From: Myxococcales bacterium
GTDB lineage: Bacteria; Myxococcota; Myxococcia; Myxococcales; Anaeromyxobacteraceae
Assembly: GCA_021806645.1 (NCBI GenBank)
Contig: JAJZQX010000011.1
Coordinates: forward strand, 101,755-165,754
Length of the DNA stretch: 64,000 nt
Direction: 5' to 3'
Shown here: piece by piece, positions 16,126 through 24,730 of the stretch
How positions within the stretch are numbered: the stretch's first letter is position 1
Layout: each line of letters starts with the position of its first letter
Translations under genes and position numbers: made by a program
Notes under the pieces: model-generated
What the model saw: only the letters and a program-made list of their open reading frames with translations
Database searches by the model: none
What the model was told of the DNA's origin: nothing

Positions 16126-17004
16126 GTGACGGAGAAGGTCAAGGTGGCGGTCATCGGGCCCGGCAACATCGGCACCGACCTCATGTACAAGCTCCTGCGG
16201 AGCAAGCAGCTAGAGCTGGTGTTGCTGGCGGGCGTCGAGGAGTCGGAGGGCATCCTGCGCGCGCGCGCGCTGGGGGTCCAGACCGTCATCGGCGACCTGA
16301 GGCCGGTCCTGGAGGATGCCTCGATCCGGATCGTCTTCGACGCCTCGAGCGCCAAGGCGCACCTGCGGCACGCTCGTAAGCTCGAGGCCGCCGGCAAGGT
16401 GGCCATCGATCTCACGCCAGCGGCGGTCGGGCCGTACGTCGTGCCCTCCGTCAATCTCGGATCGCTGCACGGCGCCAAGAACTTCAACATGGTCACCTGC
16501 GGTGGCCAGGCCACCGTGCCCATCGTGTACGCCATCAACCGGGCGGCGGGGGCCAGGTACGCCGAGATGGTGTCGGCCATCGCCAGCAAGAGCGCGGGCC
16601 CTGGGACCCGGAACAACATCGACGAGTTCACGCGGACCACCGCACGGGCGCTCTCGGTGCTGGGCGGGGCCAAGCGGAGCAAGGCCATCATCGTGCTCAA
16701 CCCGGCCGAACCTCCCATGATCATGACCAACACCGTCTACGTCGAGGTGGATCGCCCCGACGAGGCGGCGATCCGGTCGTCGGTCGAGCAGATCGTGGCT
16801 GAGGTGCAGCAGTACGTGCCGGGGTACCGGCTGCGGGTCCCGCCGCAGCTCGAGGGCAACAAGGTCACCACCATCGTCGAGGTGGAAGGGGCCGGGGACT
16901 TCCTTCCGAAATATTCCGGGAACCTGGACATCATCACCGCGGCCGCGGTGGGTGTCGCCGAGAAGCTGGCGGCCGGATGGTCCAGGAAGGAGGCCACCGC
17001 GTGA
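16126..17004 (+). CDS. Acetaldehyde dehydrogenase (acylating)
   Basis: A 292-residue acylating acetaldehyde dehydrogenase of the MhpF/DmpF/BphJ family, which converts acetaldehyde, NAD+ and CoA to acetyl-CoA while channelled to the aldolase. The Rossmann motif '[11 protein letters not shown]' is near residues 9-19, and the catalytic Cys125 lies in '[12 protein letters not shown]'. '[19 protein letters not shown]' and '[11 protein letters not shown]' are family hallmarks. It begins with GTG at 16126 behind GGAAGGGG and overlaps the aldolase gene by GTGA. It is slightly short (usual 300-316 residues) but complete. Confidence 0.95.
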   Translation: MTEKVKVAVIGPGNIGTDLMYKLLRSKQLELVLLAGVEESEGILRARALGVQTVIGDLRPVLEDASIRIVFDASSAKAHLRHARKLEAAGKVAIDLTPAAVGPYVVPSVNLGSLHGAKNFNMVTCGGQATVPIVYAINRAAGARYAEMVSAIASKSAGPGTRNNIDEFTRTTARALSVLGGAKRSKAIIVLNPAEPPMIMTNTVYVEVDRPDEAAIRSSVEQIVAEVQQYVPGYRLRVPPQLEGNKVTTIVEVEGAGDFLPKYSGNLDIITAAAVGVAEKLAAGWSRKEATA

Positions 17005-18026
17005 GCGAGCCGAGCTTCGTCCATGTCCTCGATGCGACCCTCCGGGATGGCAGCCACCCAATGGGCCACTCCTTCACTCGCGAACAGATCGCGGCCGTAG
17101 CTGGCGGTCTCGACGCGGCGGGCCTCGAGTACATCGAGATCTCCCACGGTGATGGACTGGGCGGCTCCTCCATCAACTACGGGCGCTCGCTCCTCACTGA
17201 CGAGGAGATGCTGGAGGCGGCCGCGCCGGTCATCCACCAGGCCAAGCTGACCGTGCTGCTGCTCCCGGGCATCGGCATCAAGGAAGACCTGGAGATGGCG
17301 GCCAAGCACGGCGCGAAAGCCGTGCGCATCGCCACGCACGTCACCGAGGCGGACATCGCGGCGCAGCACATCGAGCTGGCGCGGAAGCTGGGGATGGAGG
17401 CCTTCGGCTTCCTGATGATGTCCCACATGGCGCCGCCGGAGGTCGTGGCGGCCCAGGCGCGGCTCTTCGAGTCGTACGGCGCCACCACCGTCTACGTGGC
17501 GGACTCGGCTGGCACCATGCTGCCCGGGGACGTGAAGGCGCGAGTGAAGGCGGTCGTGGATGCCGTGAAGGTGCCGGTCGGCTTCCACGCCCACAACAAT
17601 CTCTGCATGGCGGTGGCCAACTCGGTGGCGGCGCTGGAGGTCGGCGCCAGCTTCCTCGACGGCACCTGCCGCGGGCTCGGGGCGGGAGCGGGCAACGCCC
17701 AGCTCGAGGTGCTGGCAGGCGTCCTCGACAAGCTCGGGTACCGGTCCAGCCTCGACTTCTACAAGGTCATGGACGTGGCCGAGGAGATCGTCGCGCCCAT
17801 GATGAAGCGGCCCCAGGTCGTCTCCAAGAACGCCCTCATGATGGGCTACGCCGGCGTCTACTCCAGCTTCCTGCTCTTCACCGCCAGGGCGGCGGAGCGC
17901 TTCGGCGTGGACGCCCGGGACATCCTGGTCGAGCTGGGCAAGCGGCGGATGGTGGGCGGCCAGGAGGACATGATCATCGACGTGGCCTACCGGCTGGCGG
18001 AGCAGCGCAAGGAGAAGACGGCATGA
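17001..18026 (+). CDS. 4-hydroxy-2-oxovalerate aldolase
   Basis: A 341-residue class II pyruvate aldolase (DmpG/MhpE/BphI) that splits 4-hydroxy-2-oxovalerate into pyruvate and acetaldehyde. The N-terminal '[16 protein letters not shown]' supplies the catalytic Arg, metal Asp and catalytic His; '[15 protein letters not shown]' supplies the two metal His. The C-terminal communication domain, which docks on the dehydrogenase, is present. The start is GTG 17001 behind AAGGAGG, overlapping the previous stop. It ends ATGA-overlapped with the ferredoxin gene. Confidence 0.95.
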   Translation: MSEPSFVHVLDATLRDGSHPMGHSFTREQIAAVAGGLDAAGLEYIEISHGDGLGGSSINYGRSLLTDEEMLEAAAPVIHQAKLTVLLLPGIGIKEDLEMAAKHGAKAVRIATHVTEADIAAQHIELARKLGMEAFGFLMMSHMAPPEVVAAQARLFESYGATTVYVADSAGTMLPGDVKARVKAVVDAVKVPVGFHAHNNLCMAVANSVAALEVGASFLDGTCRGLGAGAGNAQLEVLAGVLDKLGYRSSLDFYKVMDVAEEIVAPMMKRPQVVSKNALMMGYAGVYSSFLLFTARAAERFGVDARDILVELGKRRMVGGQEDMIIDVAYRLAEQRKEKTA

Positions 18027-18640
18027 AGACCGTACGCCTCTTGGCCGTGGTGGATCCCGCGAAGTGCACCGGCTGCACCATCTGCGACCGGGTCTGCCCG
18101 ACGCTGGCGATCAAGACCGACCGGAAGTTGCACCTGGCCTCGGTGGACGAGGCACGCTGCAGCGGCTGCCCGGCTTGCGAGCAGCGCTGCCCGGAGGGTG
18201 CCATCCACGTCGTGGTCAGGGAGCGCCCGTTCCACATGGGGGTCGAGGTGCCACCCGCCGACCGCGTGCAGGTCGACGCCATCTGCAGGAAGGCCAAGTT
18301 CCATCCGGAGCAGCTGGTCTGCTACTGCACCGCGACCCGAGCCGACGAGGTGGCGGCGGCCATCCTGCAGGGGGCGCACACGCCCGAGGAGATCTCCTAC
18401 CGCACCGGCGTCCGGACCGGCTGCACAGTCGAGTGCCTGCAGCCGATGCTGCGGCTGCTGGACGCCGCGGGGATCTTCCCGAAGCCGCCGCCTGGGGGGT
18501 GGCAGTGGTACGGGAAGACGGTCACGGCCTGGGAGATCCCCGAGGCGATCAAGCGCAAGTACGGGGCGAGCGGCTTCTACTTCGACGAGGACATCGAGAT
18601 CCTCGACCGCGTCGTCAACGCGCCATCGCAGGAAGAGTGA
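18023..18640 (+). CDS. Ferredoxin-BFD fusion iron-sulphur protein
   Basis: A 205-residue redox protein in two parts. Residues ~10-70 form a bacterial 2x[4Fe-4S] ferredoxin ('CTGCTICDRVCP' and 'CSGCPACEQRCP'). Residues ~95-150 form a BFD-like [2Fe-2S] domain ('CYC' ... 'GCTVEC'). The remaining C-terminus ('WQWYGKTVTAWEIPEAIKRKYG') is unassigned. BFD domains normally dock on flavoenzymes or accept electrons from partner proteins; none is encoded next door, so it may serve the LarA-like enzyme that follows, or an off-locus reductase. ATGA overlap shows co-translation with the aldolase. Confidence 0.85.
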   Translation: MKTVRLLAVVDPAKCTGCTICDRVCPTLAIKTDRKLHLASVDEARCSGCPACEQRCPEGAIHVVVRERPFHMGVEVPPADRVQVDAICRKAKFHPEQLVCYCTATRADEVAAAILQGAHTPEEISYRTGVRTGCTVECLQPMLRLLDAAGIFPKPPPGGWQWYGKTVTAWEIPEAIKRKYGASGFYFDEDIEILDRVVNAPSQEE

Positions 18641-18651
18641 GGGAGGAGACC

Positions 18652-20079
18652 ATGCGTCCACCCATTGCGCCCATGCCACCCCGCAAGTCGCAGTACGGGA
18701 TCGACCCGTCGCTGGTGAGGCGCCGGGTCAGCGAGCTTCCCGGCATCACCTCGATCACCCTGAAGGAGCTCTTCCCCGAGCTGCCCGACGTGATCGTGCC
18801 CGGCCCGGGTGGCCTGCCCGCGGTCCGCAGGGCGGCCGAGGCCACGCTCGACGCCGTCGACATGTCGAGGATCAAGCCCGGAGACAGCGTCAACGTGCTC
18901 GCCTCCCACCACGGGTTCACGCTGCTCGGCGGCGAGCCGTACGCCGAGATGCTGAAGGCCATCAAGGACGTCATCGTGCGCCGGACCGGCTGCACCGACA
19001 TCCGCCTCCGGGCCGGGGTCGGTCTCCGCTTCCGCGAGACCGAGGAGTACATCCGCCGCTTCGGGCTCGATACCCATTTCAACGGGAAGGCCATCGGCGT
19101 CGCCCCCATCGACCAGGCCATCCCCATCGAGACCGAGATCGGCACGCTCTACGGGATCAAGCGGGTCTACGACGCCGACTGGATCGTGCATGCGCACAAC
19201 AGCGACGTCCGCGAGGTGCACTTCCACCGGCAGGTAGATCGCGCCGTGAAGCCGTTCGGCATGTCCTACGCCCGCATCGAGACCCGCTCGACCTACCACC
19301 AGAACATGGGGCCGCGCGCGGCCAACTTCATCGCTCGTGCCATCTTCGACTCCCCCTTCGTGCAGGGGAAGTACGCCTTCTCCTGCTTCCTCACCATGTC
19401 GCCGAACGGGATCATGGGCGTCGATGCGGACCGCGATCTCTACGCACTCAACGAGCGGGTGACCTTCACCGGGTGCAGCCTCTACGGCAGGGTCATGACC
19501 CTGTTCGGCGAGATCGACGAGTGCATCGTCGCCCTCGATTTCCCGTGCCCGGTGGTCTACGTCTTCTCGGCCGGCGTCATCTACGCGAACTTCGCGGGCG
19601 CCAACACCGACCTCTACGACCTGGAGCTCCCGCTGCCCGCGTACACCTGGTACACGGAGGCTTTCTACGGGAAGCAGGGCCGTCCGCTGCTCCCCGAGAT
19701 ACCTCCGCTCAACCCGGCCATCAAGATGTGCGTCCAGAATTACGCCTGGACCGGCTACCCGAGCGCCTTCTTCAGCGAGCACATCCCCACGGTGATCGTG
19801 GGGAAGGAACAGGCGGAGCTGTTCGACCGGGACGCCCAGAACGCGCTGTACACCAGCCACGCCAAGATCCTCGACACCACCGAGGAGGCGATGGCCTACG
19901 CCAGGAAGACCACGGGCAGCGAGAAGGTGCTGGTCTTCGACGGGGCGTTTGGCGGCCTGAACCTGACCGAACCCCTCGCGGAACTCCTGCTGAAGAAGGC
20001 GCCGGCGGTGAGTCGGCGCGTCGACGAGGAGCTGCTTCCCAAGTGGCTGCGGCAGCGCGGGATCTCGTCAGCGGCGTGA
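18652..20079 (+). CDS. Divergent LarA-family (nickel-pincer) enzyme
   Basis: 475 residues, ATG 18652 with GGGAGGAG upstream. Most of the chain is unlike lactate racemase, but the LarA N-domain pattern is visible ('VNVLASHHGFTLLGG', 'IRLRAGVGLRFRETEEYIRRFG', 'GTLYGIKRVYDADWIVH'). Crucially 'EVHFHRQVDRAVKPFG...STYHQN' places His190, Lys200 and His216 at +10 and +26, the same spacing as His174, Lys184 (covalent NPN anchor) and His200 (Ni ligand) of Thermoanaerobacterium LarA. The position equivalent to LarA His108 is Arg. With larB, larC and larE nearby, an NPN-dependent hydride-transfer enzyme (racemase, epimerase or related) acting on a pathway hydroxy-acid is likely; the substrate is unknown. 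Confidence 0.78.
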   Translation: MRPPIAPMPPRKSQYGIDPSLVRRRVSELPGITSITLKELFPELPDVIVPGPGGLPAVRRAAEATLDAVDMSRIKPGDSVNVLASHHGFTLLGGEPYAEMLKAIKDVIVRRTGCTDIRLRAGVGLRFRETEEYIRRFGLDTHFNGKAIGVAPIDQAIPIETEIGTLYGIKRVYDADWIVHAHNSDVREVHFHRQVDRAVKPFGMSYARIETRSTYHQNMGPRAANFIARAIFDSPFVQGKYAFSCFLTMSPNGIMGVDADRDLYALNERVTFTGCSLYGRVMTLFGEIDECIVALDFPCPVVYVFSAGVIYANFAGANTDLYDLELPLPAYTWYTEAFYGKQGRPLLPEIPPLNPAIKMCVQNYAWTGYPSAFFSEHIPTVIVGKEQAELFDRDAQNALYTSHAKILDTTEEAMAYARKTTGSEKVLVFDGAFGGLNLTEPLAELLLKKAPAVSRRVDEELLPKWLRQRGISSAA

Positions 20080-20144
20080 CCTGCAGCCTTCAACTTGTCG
20101 CAGATGCACCACGCAGCAACCACCCACCACGGAGAGGTGCCCAC

Positions 20145-21317
20145 ATGAAGACCCGTCTTTCCACGGTTTCACTCGCGCTCGCGGGCGTCCTGTCCGCCGC
20201 CAGCGCCATCGCCGCCGAGCCCATCAAGATCGGCGTCGTCACCCCCCTCACCCAGACGTACGCGCCCATCGGGCAGCAGGTCCGCTGGGGCCTCGAGCTG
20301 GCCACCAAGGAGGTCAACGCGGCCGGTGGCATCCTGGGCCGCAAGGTGGAGCTGATCTTCGAGGATGAGGAGGCCAATCCCGCCGTGGCCACGCAGAAGG
20401 CCGAGAAGCTGTTCCAGGTCACCAAGGTCGACTTCCTGACCGGAACCGTAAACTCCGGTTCCACCCTGGCGGTGGGCCAGGTGGCGGAGCGCAACGACAG
20501 GCTGATCGCGACCACCGTCTCCTTCTCCGATGCCATCACCGGGGACAAGTGCTCGCCAAACGTGTTCCGCGTCAATGCCCGGGCCGGGCAGCAGTCCGCC
20601 GCCCTGGCGGAGTGGCTGAACAAGGAGAAGCCGGGCGCGTCGGTGTTCTTCCTCGGTCCGGACTACGAGATGGGCCGCAACACCGTGGCGGCCTTCAAGG
20701 CGGCGGTGGAGAGCCGCGGGATGAAGACGGTGGGCGAGATCTTCGCCCCGCTCGGCAACAAGGACTACTCCCCGTTCTTCGGCCAGATGCGGGCCGCCCG
20801 GCCGACGGTGCTCTACACCTCCGTGGCCGGCAACGACACCGCCCGCTTCTTCACGCAGCTGGAGGAGTACGGCCTGCGCAAGAACCTGCTCATCGTCGGA
20901 GCGTCGGGGACGGTCACGTCGCAGAACATGGGCGCCCTGGGGGCCGTCGCCGAGGGGTACGTGACCGGCGTCGGGTATTCGCCCGAGATCGATCTCCCCG
21001 CCAACAAGAAGTTCGTGACCAGCTTCCAGGCCATGGCCGGTGCCGCTCCAGACCTCTACGGCGCTGACTCTTACGGGCTCATCTACTTCTACAAGGCGGC
21101 GGTGGAGAAGGCCAAGTCCACCGACACCGCCAAGGTGCGCACGGCCATGCGTGGCCTGAAGTGGATGACGCCGCAGGGAGAGAAGGAGATGCGCGCGGGC
21201 GACCACCAGGCCATCCAGGACATGTACGCGGTCCGGGTCGAGGGTGGGAAGTTCCGCATCGTGAGCAAGGTGGCGGGAACGCTCGCGGTCGGACCGGACT
21301 CCTGCACCCGCTTCTAG
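20145..21317 (+). CDS. Branched-chain-type ABC transporter substrate-binding protein
   Basis: A 390-residue periplasmic LivK/UrtA-like binding protein. A Sec signal peptide ends near residue 24 ('LAGVLSAASAIAA|EPIKIG'), followed by the Peripla_BP_6 core ('GVVTPLTQTYAPIGQQVRWGLELA', 'AAGGILGRKVELIFEDE'). It is well spaced (65 bp) after the LarA-like gene with GGAGAGG before the ATG, consistent with higher translation. In this operon it most likely captures the pathway substrate (an organic or aromatic acid) rather than leucine. Confidence 0.92.
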   Translation: MKTRLSTVSLALAGVLSAASAIAAEPIKIGVVTPLTQTYAPIGQQVRWGLELATKEVNAAGGILGRKVELIFEDEEANPAVATQKAEKLFQVTKVDFLTGTVNSGSTLAVGQVAERNDRLIATTVSFSDAITGDKCSPNVFRVNARAGQQSAALAEWLNKEKPGASVFFLGPDYEMGRNTVAAFKAAVESRGMKTVGEIFAPLGNKDYSPFFGQMRAARPTVLYTSVAGNDTARFFTQLEEYGLRKNLLIVGASGTVTSQNMGALGAVAEGYVTGVGYSPEIDLPANKKFVTSFQAMAGAAPDLYGADSYGLIYFYKAAVEKAKSTDTAKVRTAMRGLKWMTPQGEKEMRAGDHQAIQDMYAVRVEGGKFRIVSKVAGTLAVGPDSCTRF

Positions 21318-21339
21318 CCGCCGAGCGAGGCCGAGACCG

Positions 21340-22236
21340 ATGGGAGCCCTTGTCGACTACATCCAGTTCGTGCTGGTGCCTCAGGTCTTCAACGGGCTCA
21401 CCATCGGGGTCGCGGTGATCCTGATCGCGCTCGGGCTCACCATCATCTTCGGTCTGCTCGACGTCTTCAACATGGCGCACGGCGAGTTCTACGCGCTGGG
21501 CGCCTACCTCGGGGTGACGTTGGCGGGCCGCGGCGTGAGCTTCTGGCTCCTGCTGCTGCTCGTCCCCCTCCTTCTCGTCCCCGTCGGGATCCTGGTGGAT
21601 CGTGCGCTGATCCAGCGCGTGTTCCACAGGAAGGAGCGGCACATGCTCACCATGCTTCTGACCTTCGGCCTGGCGGGGGTGATGGAGGACGTCTTCAAGG
21701 CCATCTACGGGGCGAACATCATCAAGCCGGCGACGCCCCTCACCGGTGGCATCGACTTCCTGGGAAACTACTTCCCAACCTACCGGGTCTTCCTGCTCGC
21801 GGTGGGCGCCTTGACCATCGCCGGCGTCTGGCTGGTCGTGAACAAGACGTCCTTCGGCGCCATGGTGCGGGCCGCCGCGTTCGACCGCCAGATGGCCGCC
21901 TCGCTGGGGGTCCCGGTGCGCCGGGTCTACTCGGCCACGTTCGCCTTCGGCGTGGCGCTGGCCGCCCTCGCCGGGGTGTTGCTGGCCCCCCTCTACTCCG
22001 TGTTTCCGACGATGGGAAAGGACTTCATCCTGCTGGCCTTCACCGCGGTGATCGTCGGTGGGTTCGGGAGCGTCCGCGGCGTCGTGCTGGGCGGCCTTCT
22101 CCTCACCCAGATCCAGTCGCTCGCCAGCCTGTACGTCTCACCGGTGTGGGGTGATCCCATCGTGTTCGGGATCATGGTGCTGGTGCTCTTCGTGCGACCG
22201 CAGGGGATCTTCGGAGGCAAGCTCGGGCATGCTTGA
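21340..22236 (+). CDS. Branched-chain-type ABC permease (LivH-like)
   Basis: A 298-residue inner-membrane permease with about eight hydrophobic segments and the LivH core motifs 'GLTIIFGLLDVFNMAHGEFYALGAY' (in pieces) and 'GGFGSVRGVVLGGLLL'. It forms the heterodimeric channel with the LivM-like protein that overlaps its 3' end by 8 bp. It starts at ATG 21340, 22 bp after the binding-protein gene. Confidence 0.92.
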   Translation: MGALVDYIQFVLVPQVFNGLTIGVAVILIALGLTIIFGLLDVFNMAHGEFYALGAYLGVTLAGRGVSFWLLLLLVPLLLVPVGILVDRALIQRVFHRKERHMLTMLLTFGLAGVMEDVFKAIYGANIIKPATPLTGGIDFLGNYFPTYRVFLLAVGALTIAGVWLVVNKTSFGAMVRAAAFDRQMAASLGVPVRRVYSATFAFGVALAALAGVLLAPLYSVFPTMGKDFILLAFTAVIVGGFGSVRGVVLGGLLLTQIQSLASLYVSPVWGDPIVFGIMVLVLFVRPQGIFGGKLGHA

Positions 22237-23263
22237 GTCCACGCCTCTGGTCCAGTCCACGCCGCTGGTCCAGCCCGCGAAGCTCGGTCGCGTCGCGGCG
22301 TACGAGTGGTCGCATCGAAGCGCACAGGTCTTCATCGCGGCGGCGCTGGTCTTCACGGGGGTCGCGGTCTTCGTGGGAGACACCTTCTTCCTGCGCCTCG
22401 CCACCGAGGCGTTGATCTATGCGGGCTTGGCGATGAGCGTCGACCTGCTGCTCGGGGTCACCGGGATGCTCTCGCTCGGGCAGGCCCTTTTCTTCGGCCT
22501 GGGCTCGTACGCATCGACGCTGGTGCTGAAGCACGTGACGCCATCCTTCTGGGTGGCGATGGCGGTGGCGCTCGCGGTCGGGACGGTGGCGGGCGCGATC
22601 GGGGCGGTGCTCTCCATTCGCGCCCGCGGCGTCTACTTCGCACTCATCACCTTTGGTATGGCGCAGGTGGTTTCGAAAGTGGTCTACAACACCCGCTCCA
22701 TCGGCGGCTCCGACGGCATCATCGGTATCCCCGTGATCAAGGTGAACCTGCTGCTGTTCGAGGTCGACACCGCCAGCCCGGCCGGCTTCTTCCTCCTGGT
22801 GCTGGCCCTGGTGATGCTCCTCTACTTCGGGCTGGCCTACCTGCTGCGGACGCCAGCCGGGCGAGTGCTGGTGGCGGTGCGGACCAACGAGGCCCGGGTG
22901 CCGTTCCTCGGGTACCAGATCCGGAACGCCCGGTTCCTCGCCTTCGTGGTGGCGGCCGACCTGGCGGCATTCGCCGGGGCGCTCTACCCGATGCTGCGTG
23001 GTTTCGTCTCGCCGGAGCTCATGTACTTCAACGTCTCCGGCGACGCGGTGGTCACCGTCGTCATCGGTGGGCTTGGGACCCTGATCGGCCCGATTTACGG
23101 GAGCGTGGTGATCACCGCCCTCAAGTCGATCATCGGCACCTACACCGACCACTACCCAATCGTCATCGGCGCGCTCTTCATGCTGGCGGTGATCGCCTTC
23201 CCGAACGGCCTCATGGGCGCGGTCGACACGCTGCGGGCGCGCCGAAAGGGAGGGTCGCCTTGA
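22229..23263 (+). CDS. Branched-chain-type ABC permease (LivM-like)
   Basis: A 344-residue second permease subunit, ATG 22229 with GGAGGC upstream. Hydrophobic segments surround the typical 'DLLLGVTGMLSLGQALFFGLGSY' (in pieces) and 'RNARFLAFVVAADLAAFAGAL' regions and the 'GGLGTLIGPIYGSVVI' motif. The N-terminal ~30 residues contain a short direct repeat (STPLVQSTPLVQ). It overlaps livH by 8 bp and is followed by the TTG-initiated livG. Confidence 0.92.
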   Translation: MLESTPLVQSTPLVQPAKLGRVAAYEWSHRSAQVFIAAALVFTGVAVFVGDTFFLRLATEALIYAGLAMSVDLLLGVTGMLSLGQALFFGLGSYASTLVLKHVTPSFWVAMAVALAVGTVAGAIGAVLSIRARGVYFALITFGMAQVVSKVVYNTRSIGGSDGIIGIPVIKVNLLLFEVDTASPAGFFLLVLALVMLLYFGLAYLLRTPAGRVLVAVRTNEARVPFLGYQIRNARFLAFVVAADLAAFAGALYPMLRGFVSPELMYFNVSGDAVVTVVIGGLGTLIGPIYGSVVITALKSIIGTYTDHYPIVIGALFMLAVIAFPNGLMGAVDTLRARRKGGSP

Positions 23264-24024
23264 ACCAGGAGACACCCATCCTCGAGGTGCGAGACCTGAG
23301 CGTTGCGTTCGGCCCCCTGGTGGCCGTGGACCGAATGAGCTTCTCGGCCCAGCGTGGCCACATCACCTCCGTGATCGGCCCAAACGGTGCAGGGAAGAGC
23401 ACCCTGTTCAACCTGGTGAGCGGCGCGCTGCGGCCCGGCAGTGGCGCCGTCCTGTTCGACGGCGCGGATATCACCCGGGAGCGTCCCGACCGCCTGGTTC
23501 GACGGGGACTCTCCCGCTCCTTCCAGATCACCAACCTCTTCGCTGAATTGCCGGTGGTCGAGAACCTACGGCTGGCGGCGCAGGTGCTGGAGTCCCCGTG
23601 GAAAGCCCTCCTCCCCACGTCGGCCTCGAAGCGGACGCGGGACCGGGTCGAGGAGCTGGTCGAGCGGTTCAAGCTCGAGGAGAAGCGGGACGAGCGGGCC
23701 GGTTTCCTTTCTCACGGTGAGCAGCGCCGGCTCGAGATCGCAGTGGCGCTGGCAGGGCGACCAAGGCTCCTGCTGCTCGACGAGCCGACCCAGGGGATGT
23801 CTCACGGGGACACGCTCGATACCGCCGAGCTCATCCGGCAGGTGGCGCAAGAGGCCAGCATCATCCTCATCGAGCACGACATCGACCTGGTCATGAACCT
23901 CTCGGACAACGTGGTGGTGATGCACCAGGGAAGGAAGCTCGCCGAAGGCCCACCCCAGGAGGTTCGGGGGAATCCAGTGGTCCAGGCGGCCTACTTCGGG
24001 ACACAGGTCCATGCTGAGAATTGA
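23260..24024 (+). CDS. Branched-chain-type ABC ATPase (LivG-like)
   Basis: A 254-residue ATPase with Walker A 'GPNGAGKST', signature 'LSHGEQRRLEIAVAL' (S-H-G-E-Q in place of S-G-G-Q-Q), Walker B 'LLLLDEPTQGM' and the His switch 'IEHD'. The only plausible start is TTG 23260, which overlaps the livM stop (TTGA) and has AGGGAGGG just upstream. It energises import with the LivF-like subunit. Confidence 0.9.
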   Translation: MNQETPILEVRDLSVAFGPLVAVDRMSFSAQRGHITSVIGPNGAGKSTLFNLVSGALRPGSGAVLFDGADITRERPDRLVRRGLSRSFQITNLFAELPVVENLRLAAQVLESPWKALLPTSASKRTRDRVEELVERFKLEEKRDERAGFLSHGEQRRLEIAVALAGRPRLLLLDEPTQGMSHGDTLDTAELIRQVAQEASIILIEHDIDLVMNLSDNVVVMHQGRKLAEGPPQEVRGNPVVQAAYFGTQVHAEN

Positions 24025-24718
24025 GGCGCTGCACGCCCATTACGGGCTGAGCCACGTCCTCCAGGGCGTCAGCCTCGAGGTGCACCCCGGCGAGGTGGTG
24101 GGCCTGTTCGGCCGCAATGGCGTGGGGAAGACCACGGTGATGAAATCCGTCGCGGGCTGGGTCACGCCAAGCTCCGGATCGGTCAAGTTCGGCGGAGTCG
24201 AACTGGGCGGCAAGCCCTCGGACGTAATCTGCCGGATGGGGATCGGATTCGTTCCCGAGGACCGGCGAATCTTCCCAGGGTTCACGACCGAGGAGAACCT
24301 CAAGCTGGGTTTCCTGCAGTGTCCGGGGCGCACCTGGGCGGAGGACCGGCTCGCCCTCGAACGCGCCTACCAGCGCTTCCCGCGCCTCAAGGAGCGCCGC
24401 CGGCAGATGGGCGTCACGCTTTCGGGCGGGGAACAGCAGATGCTCGCCATGGCCCGGGTGCTGGTCGGTGCTCCCAAGCTCATCCTCATCGACGAGCCGA
24501 CCGAAGGGCTGGCCCCAATGATCGTAGAGGAGATCTTCAACACCATCGACGCGCTCCGGCGCGATGGGGTTCCCATCCTCCTGGTGGAGCAGAAGGTCTT
24601 CCGCGCTCTCGATGTTTGCGACCGCTTCTACGCGCTGGAGCGGGGGCAGGTGATCGCTCGCGGGGACGCCTCGAAGACGGACGACCGCGAGGCCCTTCGG
24701 CAGGCCATCGCCGTCTAG
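24011..24718 (+). CDS. Branched-chain-type ABC ATPase (LivF-like)
   Basis: A 235-residue second ATPase with Walker A 'GRNGVGKTT', signature 'LSGGEQQMLAMARVL', Walker B 'LILIDEPTEGLAP' and switch region 'LLVEQKV' (Gln where many ABC proteins have His, normal for LivF). It starts inside the 3' end of livG (14 bp overlap). It completes a five-gene importer. Confidence 0.92.
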   Translation: MLRIEALHAHYGLSHVLQGVSLEVHPGEVVGLFGRNGVGKTTVMKSVAGWVTPSSGSVKFGGVELGGKPSDVICRMGIGFVPEDRRIFPGFTTEENLKLGFLQCPGRTWAEDRLALERAYQRFPRLKERRRQMGVTLSGGEQQMLAMARVLVGAPKLILIDEPTEGLAPMIVEEIFNTIDALRRDGVPILLVEQKVFRALDVCDRFYALERGQVIARGDASKTDDREALRQAIAV

Positions 24719-24730
24719 ACGAGACCGCCA

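Noticed and set aside
18652..20079. Calling this gene a true lactate racemase (larA)
   Set aside because: Only the cofactor-site residues and weak N-domain pattern match; the substrate region and the His108 equivalent differ, so no gene symbol was given.
18198..20144. Long plus-strand frame antecedent to the binding-protein gene (second frame over the LarA-like gene)
   Set aside because: Arg/Pro/Ser-rich shadow; only the part from ATG 20145 has a signal peptide and family motifs.
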